From: an uncultured Oribacterium sp.
GTDB taxonomy: Bacteria; Bacillota; Clostridia; Lachnospirales; Lachnospiraceae
Length of the DNA: 20,738 bases
NCBI GenBank assembly: GCA_902485915.1
Contig: CABTMH010000122.1
Coordinates: 1-20,738 of the forward strand
Direction of reading: 5' to 3'
Shown in pieces: positions 7,066 to 13,926 of the stretch (positions are counted from its first letter, which is position 1; each line of letters begins with the position of its first letter). Below the pieces are notes generated by a model. It worked only from the letters and a program-made list of their open reading frames with translations, had not been told where the DNA came from and did not search any database. Made by a program: the position numbers and the translations under genes.

Positions 7066-7758
7066 TTATCGCGACATGAACGTGTCCGCTTTTTCGCTGA
7101 CGATCAGCTCGAAGTGCCGGCGTTTCGTTGTGAGTATGCCTTCCTTCTGCAGCTTCGAGAGTTCTACGGACATGGCGGCGCGATCCACGCAGAGATAGTC
7201 CGCGAGCTGCTGCCGGTCGAAGGGGATGTCAAAGGAAAGCGATGCCTGTCGGACGGATTCGGTGGAGAGGTAGGACAGGAGTTTCTCCCGGGTAGAGCGC
7301 TTGCTGACATGCGTGACCTTATCGTTGAAGGCCAGAAGACGATTCGCCAGCACGCTGACCAGATTTCGAATCAGCTTCTGATGATGAGTGCAGGCAGTCG
7401 GGCAGCTCTGCAAAAGGCGCTTCATATTCAGAAAGAGAAGCGCACAATCGTCCTCGGCGACAGCATTGACGTTCAGAACCGTGCCGGACGTCGCCGCATA
7501 GGGCTCCCCGAAAAAGTCTCCCGCCGTGCACTTCGAGAGGATATTCCGGTGCCCCCAGAGGTCCTCCTGGAGGATGAGCACCGAGCCGGACAGCACGAGG
7601 CCCATGACCTCGGTCGTGTCGCCCGCGTGCAGGATATACGCGCCCCGCGGCCGCATGACCGTGGATGCCTGCACACAGTGAAGAATCGACAGGATCTCAT
7701 CATCTCGCATGCCGTTAAAAAACGGACAGCTTCGTAATATCGGTAAATATTTCTGCAT
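7066..7758 (-). CDS. Crp/Fnr-family transcriptional regulator
   Basis: A 230-residue regulator. Residues about 10-125 form a cyclic-nucleotide-binding-type beta barrel (GAYILHAGDTTEVMGLVLSG, then AGDFFGE), followed by a dimer helix. The C-terminal winged helix is about 150-220 (RQQLADYLCVDRAAMSVELSKLQKEG as recognition region). The N-terminal four-cysteine cluster of true FNR is absent, so it may sense haem/NO, redox state or a small ligand as HcpR-like proteins do. The start at 7758 is chosen because GGAGGGG lies directly upstream; an in-frame ATG at 7788 has none and would lie inside the palindrome region. It is divergent from the 4Fe-4S protein gene, with a shared palindrome in the 148-bp gap, so it probably controls that gene and itself. 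Confidence 0.9.
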   Translation of the reverse strand: MQKYLPILRSCPFFNGMRDDEILSILHCVQASTVMRPRGAYILHAGDTTEVMGLVLSGSVLILQEDLWGHRNILSKCTAGDFFGEPYAATSGTVLNVNAVAEDDCALLFLNMKRLLQSCPTACTHHQKLIRNLVSVLANRLLAFNDKVTHVSKRSTREKLLSYLSTESVRQASLSFDIPFDRQQLADYLCVDRAAMSVELSKLQKEGILTTKRRHFELIVSEKADTFMSR

Positions 7759-7771
7759 CGCCCCTCCAATT

Positions 7772-7787
7772 TGTTTGAAATCAAACA
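7772..7787. promoter_or_regulatory. Palindrome between the Crp/Fnr gene and the 4Fe-4S gene, candidate operator
   Basis: TGTTTGA (7772-7778), AA, TCAAACA (7781-7787) is a dyad with perfect 7-bp arms, containing TTGA and TCAA half-sites like those of Crp/Fnr proteins but closer together than in canonical FNR boxes. If TATGAT at 7809-7814 is the -10 for the rightward gene, transcription would start near 7821 and the dyad would be centred about 41 bp upstream, a class II activator position. Confidence 0.55.
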
Positions 7788-7906
7788 TACAACTCTACTT
7801 AAATATACTATGATCGAGCCACAAACGCAAAATCATCTTCGATGTCGGGCCAATGCCTCCATCGGGATGAAGGAAATCTGGTTTACATAGGACGGAGGAT
7901 AGCGAG

Positions 7907-8629
7907 ATGATACGAAAGCTTATTCATATCGATGAGGATAGATGCAACGGCTGTGGAATCTGTGCCAGCGCCTGCCATGAGGGGGCGATCGGCATCGTGG
8001 ATGGAAAAGCGAAGCTCCTGAGGGACGATTACTGTGACGGTATGGGCGACTGCCTGCCGACCTGCCCGACGGGCGCGATCAGCTTCGAGGAGCGCGAGGC
8101 CGCGGCGTACGATGAGGCGGCCGTGCAGGAAAACAAGAAGAAAAAGGAACTGCAGGAAAAGATGAAGCATATGCACGAGGGCGGTTGCCCGGGCTCCAGA
8201 GTCCGCATGCTGCGGCCTGCGGAGGAGACGACCGCGGCGACGACTACGAGCCACATCTGTGCAGGATCGCAGCTTCGTAACTGGCCGGTACAGATCAAGC
8301 TGGCACCGGTGAATGCGCCGTACTTCGATGGTGCGAAGCTGCTGATCGCCGCAGACTGTACCGCGTATGCCTACGCAGACTTCCACCAGGAATTTATCCG
8401 CGGCAAGGTCGCACTGGTGGGCTGTCCGAAGCTCGATGATGTCGATTACAGCGAGAAGCTGACAGAGATTATCCGGAACAACGACATCCAGAGCGTCACC
8501 ATCGTCCGTATGGAGGTGCCGTGCTGCGGCGGTCTCGAGATGGCTGCGAAGAAGGCGCTGCAGGCCAGTGGCAAGTTCATCCCATGGCAGGTGGTCACCA
8601 TCAGCATCGACGGCATGATTCTGGACTGA
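7907..8629 (+). CDS. 4Fe-4S dicluster protein of the type found with hybrid-cluster proteins
   Basis: A 240-residue cytoplasmic iron-sulfur protein. The first motif CNGCGICASAC (Cys13, 16, 19, 23) and second CDGMGDCLPTCP (Cys43, 49, 53) make a ferredoxin-like dicluster head, with unusual six-residue spacing in the second. A charged helix (about 75-95) links to a C-terminal domain with more conserved cysteines: GGCPGS, HICAGSQLRNWPVQ, ADCTAYAY, GCPKLDD and MEVPCCGG. Proteins of this shape in Firmicutes often sit beside hydroxylamine reductase (Hcp) and a Crp/Fnr regulator, suggesting electron transfer in nitrosative or redox stress; that is knowledge of family context, as no hcp is in this window. 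GGAGG lies about eight bases before the ATG. Confidence 0.88.
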   Translation: MIRKLIHIDEDRCNGCGICASACHEGAIGIVDGKAKLLRDDYCDGMGDCLPTCPTGAISFEEREAAAYDEAAVQENKKKKELQEKMKHMHEGGCPGSRVRMLRPAEETTAATTTSHICAGSQLRNWPVQIKLAPVNAPYFDGAKLLIAADCTAYAYADFHQEFIRGKVALVGCPKLDDVDYSEKLTEIIRNNDIQSVTIVRMEVPCCGGLEMAAKKALQASGKFIPWQVVTISIDGMILD

Positions 8630-8658
8630 CCGAGGTATCGCATGACAGCTGAAGAAAC

Positions 8659-8775
8659 AAAACGGATTTTCCCTTGAAATCCATATTAAAATAAGGGAAA
8701 GATACGATGCCGCCGTTATTCTACCTCCATCATCTTGCAGGCAGTGACGTAGCCGTCCGCATCCGTCGACACTTA
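8659..8775. repeat. Duplicated segment, copy 2
   Basis: The counterpart of 6129-6246, in the same orientation, containing the alternative hairpins and a gene-end relic. Its right edge falls exactly at the first base of the 32-bp repeat array. Confidence 0.9.
8716..8769 (-). pseudogene. Relic of the 3' end of the secreted-protein gene
   Basis: Reading leftward, about 17 codons match the C terminus of the 6187-6933 protein (TDADGYVTACKMM then EVE and a TAA stop, where the intact gene has AVE). The match then breaks with a one-base indel into the 32-bp repeats. There is no start or upstream coding sequence, so this is a remnant of a lost duplicate. Confidence 0.85.
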
Positions 8776-8902
8776 TTCCATCGAAAAATGCAACTATATA
8801 GCACATATTCCATCTAAAAACGCACTATATCAACATTTATTCCATTGAAAAACGCAACATATCTTTGAACATTCGGTCGAAAAATGTTAACATAGATGTG
8901 GA
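8775..8902. repeat. Array of four 32-bp direct repeats upstream of the DUF4143 ATPase
   Basis: Units begin with ATTCCAT at 8775, 8807 and 8839 and with ATTCGGT at 8871, an exact 32-bp period. The shared core is ATTCCATYGAAAAAYGCAA followed by an AT-rich ATAT stretch; the fourth unit has diverged most. There are no unique spacers, so this is a tandem repeat rather than a CRISPR. The last unit runs into the ribosome site of the next gene, so the array occupies its whole promoter region. Confidence 0.85.
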
Positions 8903-8912
8903 GGACAGATGT

Positions 8913-10250
8913 ATGGAAAGAATCATATACGAGCAGTTCAGTGCATGGAAAGAAAAGAAAAACAGGAAACCGTTACTGGTGACCGGTGTTCGGCAGTGTG
9001 GAAAAACGTACCTCATAAAGAAATTTGGGCAGGAAAAGTTTGACGACATGGCCTACTTTAACTTCGACGGAAACGAAGGATTACAGTCCATCTTCAGCTA
9101 TGATTTCGATACCGATCGGATCATCGATGAGCTGGGCAGTGTGGTTCATGGAAAGAAAATCATCCCAGGCGGGACACTGGTAGTTTTCGATGAAATACAG
9201 GACTGTCCGCGAGCGATCCAGTCGCTGAAGTATTTCTGCGAAAATATGCCGGATCTTCATGTGATCGCAGCAGGATCCCTCCTCGGCGTAGCCTTACGCG
9301 AAGAAGGAATCTCTTTTCCTGTCGGAAAAGTCGACCGAATCGACATGTATCCGATGAGCTTCGAAGAATTCGTAAAAGCGGATGGTGGAGAGCGCTATAT
9401 CGAAGGCGTGAAAAAATTCTCGTGCGAGCGTGCATTATCTGAACTCTATACGATTCCGCTCGAGAAGTATCTGAAAAACTACTATATCGTCGGCGGGATG
9501 CCAGAAGCCGTACAGGAGTGGGTAGATACACATGACTATCGTGCTGTGGAAGCTGTACAGGATCGAATCCTGCAGGATTACGCTGATGATTTCGGAAAGC
9601 ACACGACCCCGGACACCGCTATGAAAATCCGGATGATCTGGGATTCCATCCCGGTGCAGATTGCAAAAGAGAATAACAAATTCATCTTTTCTCATGTGAA
9701 GCAGGGCGCACGGGCGAAGGAACTGGAGGATGCACTCGAGTGGCTGGTCAATGCAGGCATCGCCGATAAGCTTCACCTGGTATCCACACCTGAAATCCCG
9801 CTGTCCGGTATGGCAGATTACACATATTTCAAGGTCTACATGTCCGACATCGGACTCCTCCGAAGAAAATCAAACGTGAATTACAGAACGATTTTAAACG
9901 GAGATGACAGCTTCATCAAATTTAAAGGGGCCTTCACAGAAAACTACGTTTATACGCAGCTGAAGAGCCTGGGTATCCAGAGCTACTTCTGGAAATCAAA
10001 CGCAAACGCAGAGATTGACTTCATCACCGATTATGAAGGCGTCATGATACCGATCGAAGTAAAGTCCGCAGATAACACGAAAGCGAAAAGTCTGCACCTG
10101 TTCTGTAACCGATATAAGCCGAAGATGGCCATCAAAACATCGTTGAAAAATGTCGGAGATCATATGGATGCTGAGACACATGTATGGTCCATTCCGCTTT
10201 ATACGCTCTTCCGAATGAAAGATTATATCTATGCCGAAATGGGCTGGTGA
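8913..10250 (+). CDS. AAA ATPase with C-terminal DUF4143 / PD-(D/E)XK-like domain
   Basis: A 445-residue protein. Residues 18-150 form a P-loop ATPase: Walker A GVRQCGKT (Lys31), Walker B LVVFDEIQD (Asp93-Glu94) and a sensor-like HVIAAGSLLGVAL. A middle helical part contains FPVGKVDRIDMYPMSFEEF, diagnostic of this family. The C-terminal DUF4143 region carries FTEN (Glu343), EID (Asp369) and IEVK (Glu382, Lys384), spaced like a PD-(D/E)XK nuclease site. The family is common and multi-copy in anaerobes; its role is not established. GGAGG eight bases before 8913 sets the start. Codons look AT-richer than in the neighbours, and the gene lies next to repeats and a gene relic, suggesting later acquisition. 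It appears intact and to be transcribed alone. Confidence 0.9.
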   Translation: MERIIYEQFSAWKEKKNRKPLLVTGVRQCGKTYLIKKFGQEKFDDMAYFNFDGNEGLQSIFSYDFDTDRIIDELGSVVHGKKIIPGGTLVVFDEIQDCPRAIQSLKYFCENMPDLHVIAAGSLLGVALREEGISFPVGKVDRIDMYPMSFEEFVKADGGERYIEGVKKFSCERALSELYTIPLEKYLKNYYIVGGMPEAVQEWVDTHDYRAVEAVQDRILQDYADDFGKHTTPDTAMKIRMIWDSIPVQIAKENNKFIFSHVKQGARAKELEDALEWLVNAGIADKLHLVSTPEIPLSGMADYTYFKVYMSDIGLLRRKSNVNYRTILNGDDSFIKFKGAFTENYVYTQLKSLGIQSYFWKSNANAEIDFITDYEGVMIPIEVKSADNTKAKSLHLFCNRYKPKMAIKTSLKNVGDHMDAETHVWSIPLYTLFRMKDYIYAEMGW

Positions 10251-10301
10251 GTCATGCAGATACGTTGCCAACTCTGATCCATTCATTTCACCCCTCATGT
10301 T

Positions 10302-10352
10302 TATTTACATTCTCACTTTAGATTATGTGTTCTTAAAGCTAAAATGTAAATA
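10302..10352. terminator. AT-rich inverted repeat downstream of the ATPase gene
   Basis: TATTTACATT (10302-10311) and AATGTAAATA (10343-10352) are exact reverse complements, with an inner TTTAG/CTAAA pairing (10317-10321, 10339-10343). Being AT-only it is a weak terminator and may instead be the edge of an acquired segment. Confidence 0.45.
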
Positions 10353-10384
10353 TGGCTTTTACAAGGGTAAGGGAGAGATACGAA

Positions 10385-10409
10385 ATGCCCCGCCTTCACG
10401 GCGGGGCAT
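10385..10409. terminator. Bidirectional terminator between the ATPase gene and aspA
   Basis: ATGCCCCGCC (10385-10394) pairs perfectly with GGCGGGGCAT (10400-10409) around TTCAC. It separates two convergent genes. The T-run is short on both sides. Confidence 0.75.
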
Positions 10410-10434
10410 CGTGCTTTTCATAGTATATTATCGG

Positions 10435-11859
10435 TCACTCCAGCAGCTCTTTTGCGGAGATACCCGGGCTGGTCATGGCGTGCGTGTCGAGGATCTTATC
10501 GATGTTCTCCTGAGTGAGGATACCCTTCTGGAGGATGAGGTCCTTCACGGAGGCACCGGTGCGGATCGCTTCCTTCGCGATGTCGGCGGCGTGCTCGTAG
10601 CCGATGTGCGGTGTCAGAGCGGTGATGATGCCGACGGAATGATCTACGTAGCTCTGGCAGCGCTCGCGGTTTGCGGTGATGCCGACGATACAGTTGTCGG
10701 TCAATGTGTTGACCGCGTACGTAAGGAACTCCACTTCATGGGTGAGGTTCCAGAAGATGATCGGCTCGAAGGCATTGAGCTCGAGCTGACCGCCCTCGGC
10801 CGCCATGGTGATGGTGAAGTCGTTGCCCATGATGTTGAAGGCCACCTGGTTCACGACCTCCGGGATGACCGGATTTACCTTGCCCGGCATGATCGAGGAG
10901 CCGTTCTGCTTCGCCGGGAGGTTGATCTCGTTGAAGCCGCAGCGCGGACCGGAGGACATGAGACGCAGGTCGTTACACATCTTCGAGAGGTTGACGGCAC
11001 AGGTCTTGACGGCACCGGAGACCGCCACGAAACCGTCGAGGTTCTGGGTGGCGTCCACGAGGTTGAAGGCTTGTACGAGCTGGAGGCCGGTCACCATGGA
11101 GAGGTTCGGCACGATGCGGCGGAGGTACATCTCGTCCGCGTTGATACCCGTGCCGACGGCGGTACCGCCCATGTTGAGGCAGCGCATCTCGTCCTGTGCA
11201 CGCTCCAGACGGGCGATATCTCGACGTACGGCCTCACTGTAGGCTCTGAATTCCTGACCGAGTCGGATCGGCACGGCATCCTGCAGCTGGGTACGGCCCA
11301 TCTTCAGGACATCATCGAACTCCTCGGCCTTATCGGAGAGTGCCTTATAGAGGCGCTGCAGCTGGATCTGTGCCTTGATGAGGAGCTTCAGTACGGCGAT
11401 CTTACCGGCAGATGGGAAGACGTCGTTCGTGGACTGGCCGCAGTTTACGTGGTCGTTCGGATTTACGAGGGAGTAGTCGCCCTTTTCACCACCGAGGATC
11501 TCGATCGCACGGTTCGCGATGACCTCGTTCGCGTTCATGTTCAGGCTGGTGCCTGCGCCGCCCTGGATCGGGTCGACGATGAAGGCGTCGTGGAACTCAC
11601 CGGCGACGATCTCGTCACAGGCCTGCACGATGGCGTCCGCGACCTTCTTATCGAGGAGACCGATCTCGAGGTTCGTGATGGCGGAGGCCTTCTTGATCTC
11701 CGCGATGGAGTGGATGATTTCCGGATGCATCTTCAGTCCGGTGATGTGGAAGTTCTCGGAAGCACGGAGTGACTGGACGCCATAGTACGCGTCCTTCGGG
11801 ACGGTGCGATCGCCGATGGAATCGTGTTCGGAACGGAAATTTGTATTCGTAGCTGCCAT
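10435..11859 (-). CDS. aspA: Aspartate ammonia-lyase (aspartase)
   Basis: A 474-residue enzyme of the class II fumarase/aspartase superfamily, splitting L-aspartate to fumarate and ammonia. The superfamily signature GSSIMPGKVNP is at residues 320-330, and the substrate loops QGGAGTSLNMNANEVIANRA and GQSTNDVFPSA are present. QGGAGTS rather than the fumarase-type TGSGTQ favours aspartase. The start at 11859 is chosen for the upstream AGGAGG and because the family N terminus begins near there; an in-frame ATG at 11886 lacks support. It is transcribed away from the LysR gene, with a T-N11-A dyad between them, so LysR control is likely. It would feed fumarate and ammonia into anaerobic metabolism. 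Confidence 0.93.
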   Translation of the reverse strand: MAATNTNFRSEHDSIGDRTVPKDAYYGVQSLRASENFHITGLKMHPEIIHSIAEIKKASAITNLEIGLLDKKVADAIVQACDEIVAGEFHDAFIVDPIQGGAGTSLNMNANEVIANRAIEILGGEKGDYSLVNPNDHVNCGQSTNDVFPSAGKIAVLKLLIKAQIQLQRLYKALSDKAEEFDDVLKMGRTQLQDAVPIRLGQEFRAYSEAVRRDIARLERAQDEMRCLNMGGTAVGTGINADEMYLRRIVPNLSMVTGLQLVQAFNLVDATQNLDGFVAVSGAVKTCAVNLSKMCNDLRLMSSGPRCGFNEINLPAKQNGSSIMPGKVNPVIPEVVNQVAFNIMGNDFTITMAAEGGQLELNAFEPIIFWNLTHEVEFLTYAVNTLTDNCIVGITANRERCQSYVDHSVGIITALTPHIGYEHAADIAKEAIRTGASVKDLILQKGILTQENIDKILDTHAMTSPGISAKELLE

Positions 11860-11887
11860 TTTAAAGCTCCTCCTTCTTGCCTTCACT

Positions 11888-11902
11888 ATAACTTCGTGTT
11901 AT
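11888..11902. promoter_or_regulatory. LysR-type T-N11-A dyad between aspA and lysR
   Basis: ATAAC-TTCGT-GTTAT is a perfect 5-bp-arm dyad containing T (11889) and A (11901) 11 bases apart, the form preferred by LysR regulators. It lies about 30 bases upstream of aspA in the divergent gap. Confidence 0.5.
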
Positions 11903-11932
11903 GTTATTTTCAAATACTTATATGATGAACTG

Positions 11933-11956
11933 TCTTATAGCCTGCAGACTATAAGA
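11933..11956. promoter_or_regulatory. 24-bp near-perfect palindrome directly before the lysR ribosome site
   Basis: TCTTATAG (11933-11940) and CTATAAGA (11949-11956) are exact reverse complements around an 8-bp centre holding CTGCAG. It abuts the GAGGAGGG ribosome site, so it could be a repressor site or, in RNA, a hairpin limiting translation. The same CTTATAG/CTATAAG arms recur at 13862-13880 with a shorter spacer. Confidence 0.5.
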
Positions 11957-11965
11957 GGAGGGTGT

Positions 11966-12895
11966 ATGTTCCAGTCGATGCGCTATATTTATGAAGTTTA
12001 TAAGGAGATGAGCTTTTCGCATGCAGCACAGAATCTCTTTATCAGCCAGCCGTCGCTCAGTGCGGCGGTGAAAAAGGAGGAGGAGCGGATCGGTGCGCCG
12101 ATCTTCGACCGGAGCACGAACCCGATTCATCTTACGGAGGTCGGGCAGGAGTACATCCGTGCGGTAGAGCGCATCATGGATGCGGAGAACAGCTTCGAGA
12201 GCTATGTGAGTGACCTCACGGCGCTTCGGCACGGCGCGATCACCATCGGCGGCACAAACTTCTTCGTATCGTATGTACTGCCGCCGATCCTCAGCCGCTT
12301 TACGGCGATCTATCCGTCGATTCATATCACCCTCATCGAGGGCTCGACGAGTGAGCTGACGGAGAAGCTGTCGGCGGGTACCCTCGACCTGCTCCTCGAT
12401 AACAGCGACCTGGACTCGCTGGTTTTCGACCGGAAGGTGATCCAGGAGGATCATCTCCTCATGGCGGTGCCGGTGGACTTCGTATCGAACATGGAAGTCG
12501 TGCCTTATGCATTGACCGCGGCGGATGTGAAGGCGGGGCATCATCTCTCGCCGGAGCAGAAGCCGGTGCCGATGCACTGTTTCCGCGACGATCCCTTCCT
12601 CCTCCTGCGTGAGCGGAACGATACGCGTGAGCGCGCCATGACGATCTGCAGGGAGAATCATTTCACCCCGAAGATTCGACTCGAGCTCGATCAGCAGATC
12701 ACCGCGTATAATCTCGCCAGCTACGGCATGGGCATCGCCTTCGTCGGCGACTCGCTGATTCAGAACGTACCGAAGGCGAAAAACCTCTTATTTTATAAGC
12801 TCGAAAACCGCGACTCCGCCCGTCAGATCAGCTTTTATTATAAGAAGAACCGCTATATATCGAAGACACTCGCTGCGTTTCTGGAGCTGATTTGA
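11966..12895 (+). CDS. LysR-family transcriptional regulator
   Basis: A 309-residue regulator of standard LysR length. The N-terminal winged helix-turn-helix is residues about 2-60 (MRYIYEVYKEMSFSHAAQNL, then SQPSLSAAVKKEEERIGAPIFDRS). It is followed by a linker helix and a periplasmic-binding-like effector domain (about 90-305: ITIGGTNFFVSYVLPPIL, LLLDN, GMGIAFVG). The ATG at 11966 has GAGGAGGG four bases upstream; the open frame extends further left but lacks a ribosome site and overlaps the divergent aspA leader. LysR genes often control the divergent neighbour, here aspA. The effector is unknown; an amino acid or fumarate is a guess. The merR gene follows after 83 bases and could be partly co-transcribed. 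Confidence 0.92.
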   Translation: MFQSMRYIYEVYKEMSFSHAAQNLFISQPSLSAAVKKEEERIGAPIFDRSTNPIHLTEVGQEYIRAVERIMDAENSFESYVSDLTALRHGAITIGGTNFFVSYVLPPILSRFTAIYPSIHITLIEGSTSELTEKLSAGTLDLLLDNSDLDSLVFDRKVIQEDHLLMAVPVDFVSNMEVVPYALTAADVKAGHHLSPEQKPVPMHCFRDDPFLLLRERNDTRERAMTICRENHFTPKIRLELDQQITAYNLASYGMGIAFVGDSLIQNVPKAKNLLFYKLENRDSARQISFYYKKNRYISKTLAAFLELI

Positions 12896-12978
12896 TGATG
12901 TATACTGATAAAAACTCTCATCCTGGAGAAGGGTTTGTGGGCTTTCGGAAGCGGAAACATATGCATAGGAGGTGACGC

Positions 12979-13818
12979 ATGAATAATCTGGTCAGCATCG
13001 GCCGTATGGCGGAGATGAATGGTGTTACAGTAGCGACGCTTCGTCTCTACGATGAGATGAATCTTCTGAAGCCTCGGAAAACGGATCCGAAGACGGGGTA
13101 TCGCTACTACGATATCTCGCAGAATGCGCGTCTCGATATGATCGCGTACATGAAGGAGCTCGGGATGAGTCTGTCGGAGATTCAGGACATCCTCGAGAAG
13201 GAGGACATCACGCTGATCGAGACACTGCTCGTGAAGAAGAACGAGCAGCTGCATGAGCAGATGCGGGAGCTCAAGTCCCGGCATGCGGCGGTGGAGCGTG
13301 CGATTGCGTCGATCGAGAAGTACCGGAAATCGCCGACGAACGGGACCGTGTCGCTCGAGTATATCGACCGACGCTATACCTATGGCCGTCCATGCCGCCA
13401 TAATTTTTACGAGATGGATGCGGATTCCTTCGAGGAGGAGCTGATGGCGCTCCGACAGGAGCTGGTAAAGAAGGGCTTCCTTCATGTGCATTCGTACAAC
13501 GTCGGGACCACGATTACACAGGCAAATTTCGAGCAGGGCGTGTTTATCCCGGAGGAGAGCTTCGTATTCGTGGACCACAAGGATCGCGACATCGTGCCGG
13601 GCGTGAAGGTCCTCGACAGCGGTATGTTTGCCTGCATCTACCTCGATTCCTTCGATGAAGAGTTGGACTATGCGCTGAAGCTTCGGAACCACTGTCGTGC
13701 GCAGGGCTGGATCCTCGATGGCGAGTACATCTGCGAGATCATCACGGAGTTTAACGTCTTCGATTCAGAAAAGCGAAGCATGTTCATGCGACTGCAGGTG
13801 CCGGTACGTTTCGTTTGA
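12979..13818 (+). CDS. MerR-family regulator with BmrR/GyrI-like effector domain
   Basis: A 279-residue regulator. Residues 5-75 form the MerR winged helix-turn-helix (SIGRMAEMNGVTVATLRLYD, TGYRYYD, MKELGMSLSEIQDIL). A coiled dimer helix spans about 80-115 (LLVKKNEQLHEQMRELKSRHAAVERAI). The remaining ~160 residues resemble the BmrR/GyrI-like ligand-binding fold, which takes bulky organic compounds, rather than the short metal-binding tail of classical MerR. No metal-binding cysteine cluster is visible. AGGAGGTGA precedes the ATG. The next gene has a promoter with a 19-bp spacer, the geometry MerR proteins correct by DNA distortion, so that oxidoreductase is the likely target. Confidence 0.92.
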   Translation: MNNLVSIGRMAEMNGVTVATLRLYDEMNLLKPRKTDPKTGYRYYDISQNARLDMIAYMKELGMSLSEIQDILEKEDITLIETLLVKKNEQLHEQMRELKSRHAAVERAIASIEKYRKSPTNGTVSLEYIDRRYTYGRPCRHNFYEMDADSFEEELMALRQELVKKGFLHVHSYNVGTTITQANFEQGVFIPEESFVFVDHKDRDIVPGVKVLDSGMFACIYLDSFDEELDYALKLRNHCRAQGWILDGEYICEIITEFNVFDSEKRSMFMRLQVPVRFV

Positions 13819-13838
13819 TACTTAACAAACAATTTTGC

Positions 13839-13869
13839 TTGACTCTCTTCCAACATCAGACCTTATAGT
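13839..13869 (+). promoter_or_regulatory. MerR-type promoter with 19-bp spacer
   Basis: TTGACT (13839-13844) and TATAGT (13864-13869) are good hexamers separated by exactly 19 bp instead of 17, the hallmark of MerR-activated promoters. It lies between merR and the dehydrogenase gene, about 58 bases before the latter's start. The spacer shows only a weak dyad. Confidence 0.65.
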
Positions 13870-13880
13870 GGAGCTATAAG
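13862..13880. promoter_or_regulatory. CTTATAG/CTATAAG dyad overlapping the -10
   Basis: CTTATAG (13862-13868), TGGAG, CTATAAG (13874-13880) is a perfect 7-bp dyad covering the -10 and the predicted transcription start. Same arms as upstream of lysR (11933-11956). It may bind a repressor or form a 5' hairpin. Confidence 0.45.
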
Positions 13881-13926
13881 AAAAGTTCGTGTTTATAAGG
13901 CCTTCGGGTCTGGAATGGAGGATTCT

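Noticed and set aside
7883..8806. Minus-strand open frame of 307 codons opposite the 4Fe-4S gene
   Set aside because: It mirrors a gene with intact cysteine motifs and a good ribosome site, and has no recognisable domain or start signal.
8865..8912. Earlier non-ATG start for the DUF4143 ATPase
   Set aside because: It would begin inside the 32-bp repeats without a ribosome site; the ATG at 8913 has GGAGG at proper spacing and the family N terminus starts there.
10231..11772. Long plus-strand open frame of about 513 codons
   Set aside because: It lies antisense to aspA, whose product matches the aspartase family over its full length. The antisense translation is rich in Val, Asp, Glu and Leu with no domain, as expected from the mirrored codons of a GC-rich gene.
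12896..12978. Terminator between lysR and merR
   Set aside because: Only a 4-bp GCTT/AAGC stem is visible and no T-run, so read-through seems as likely as termination.
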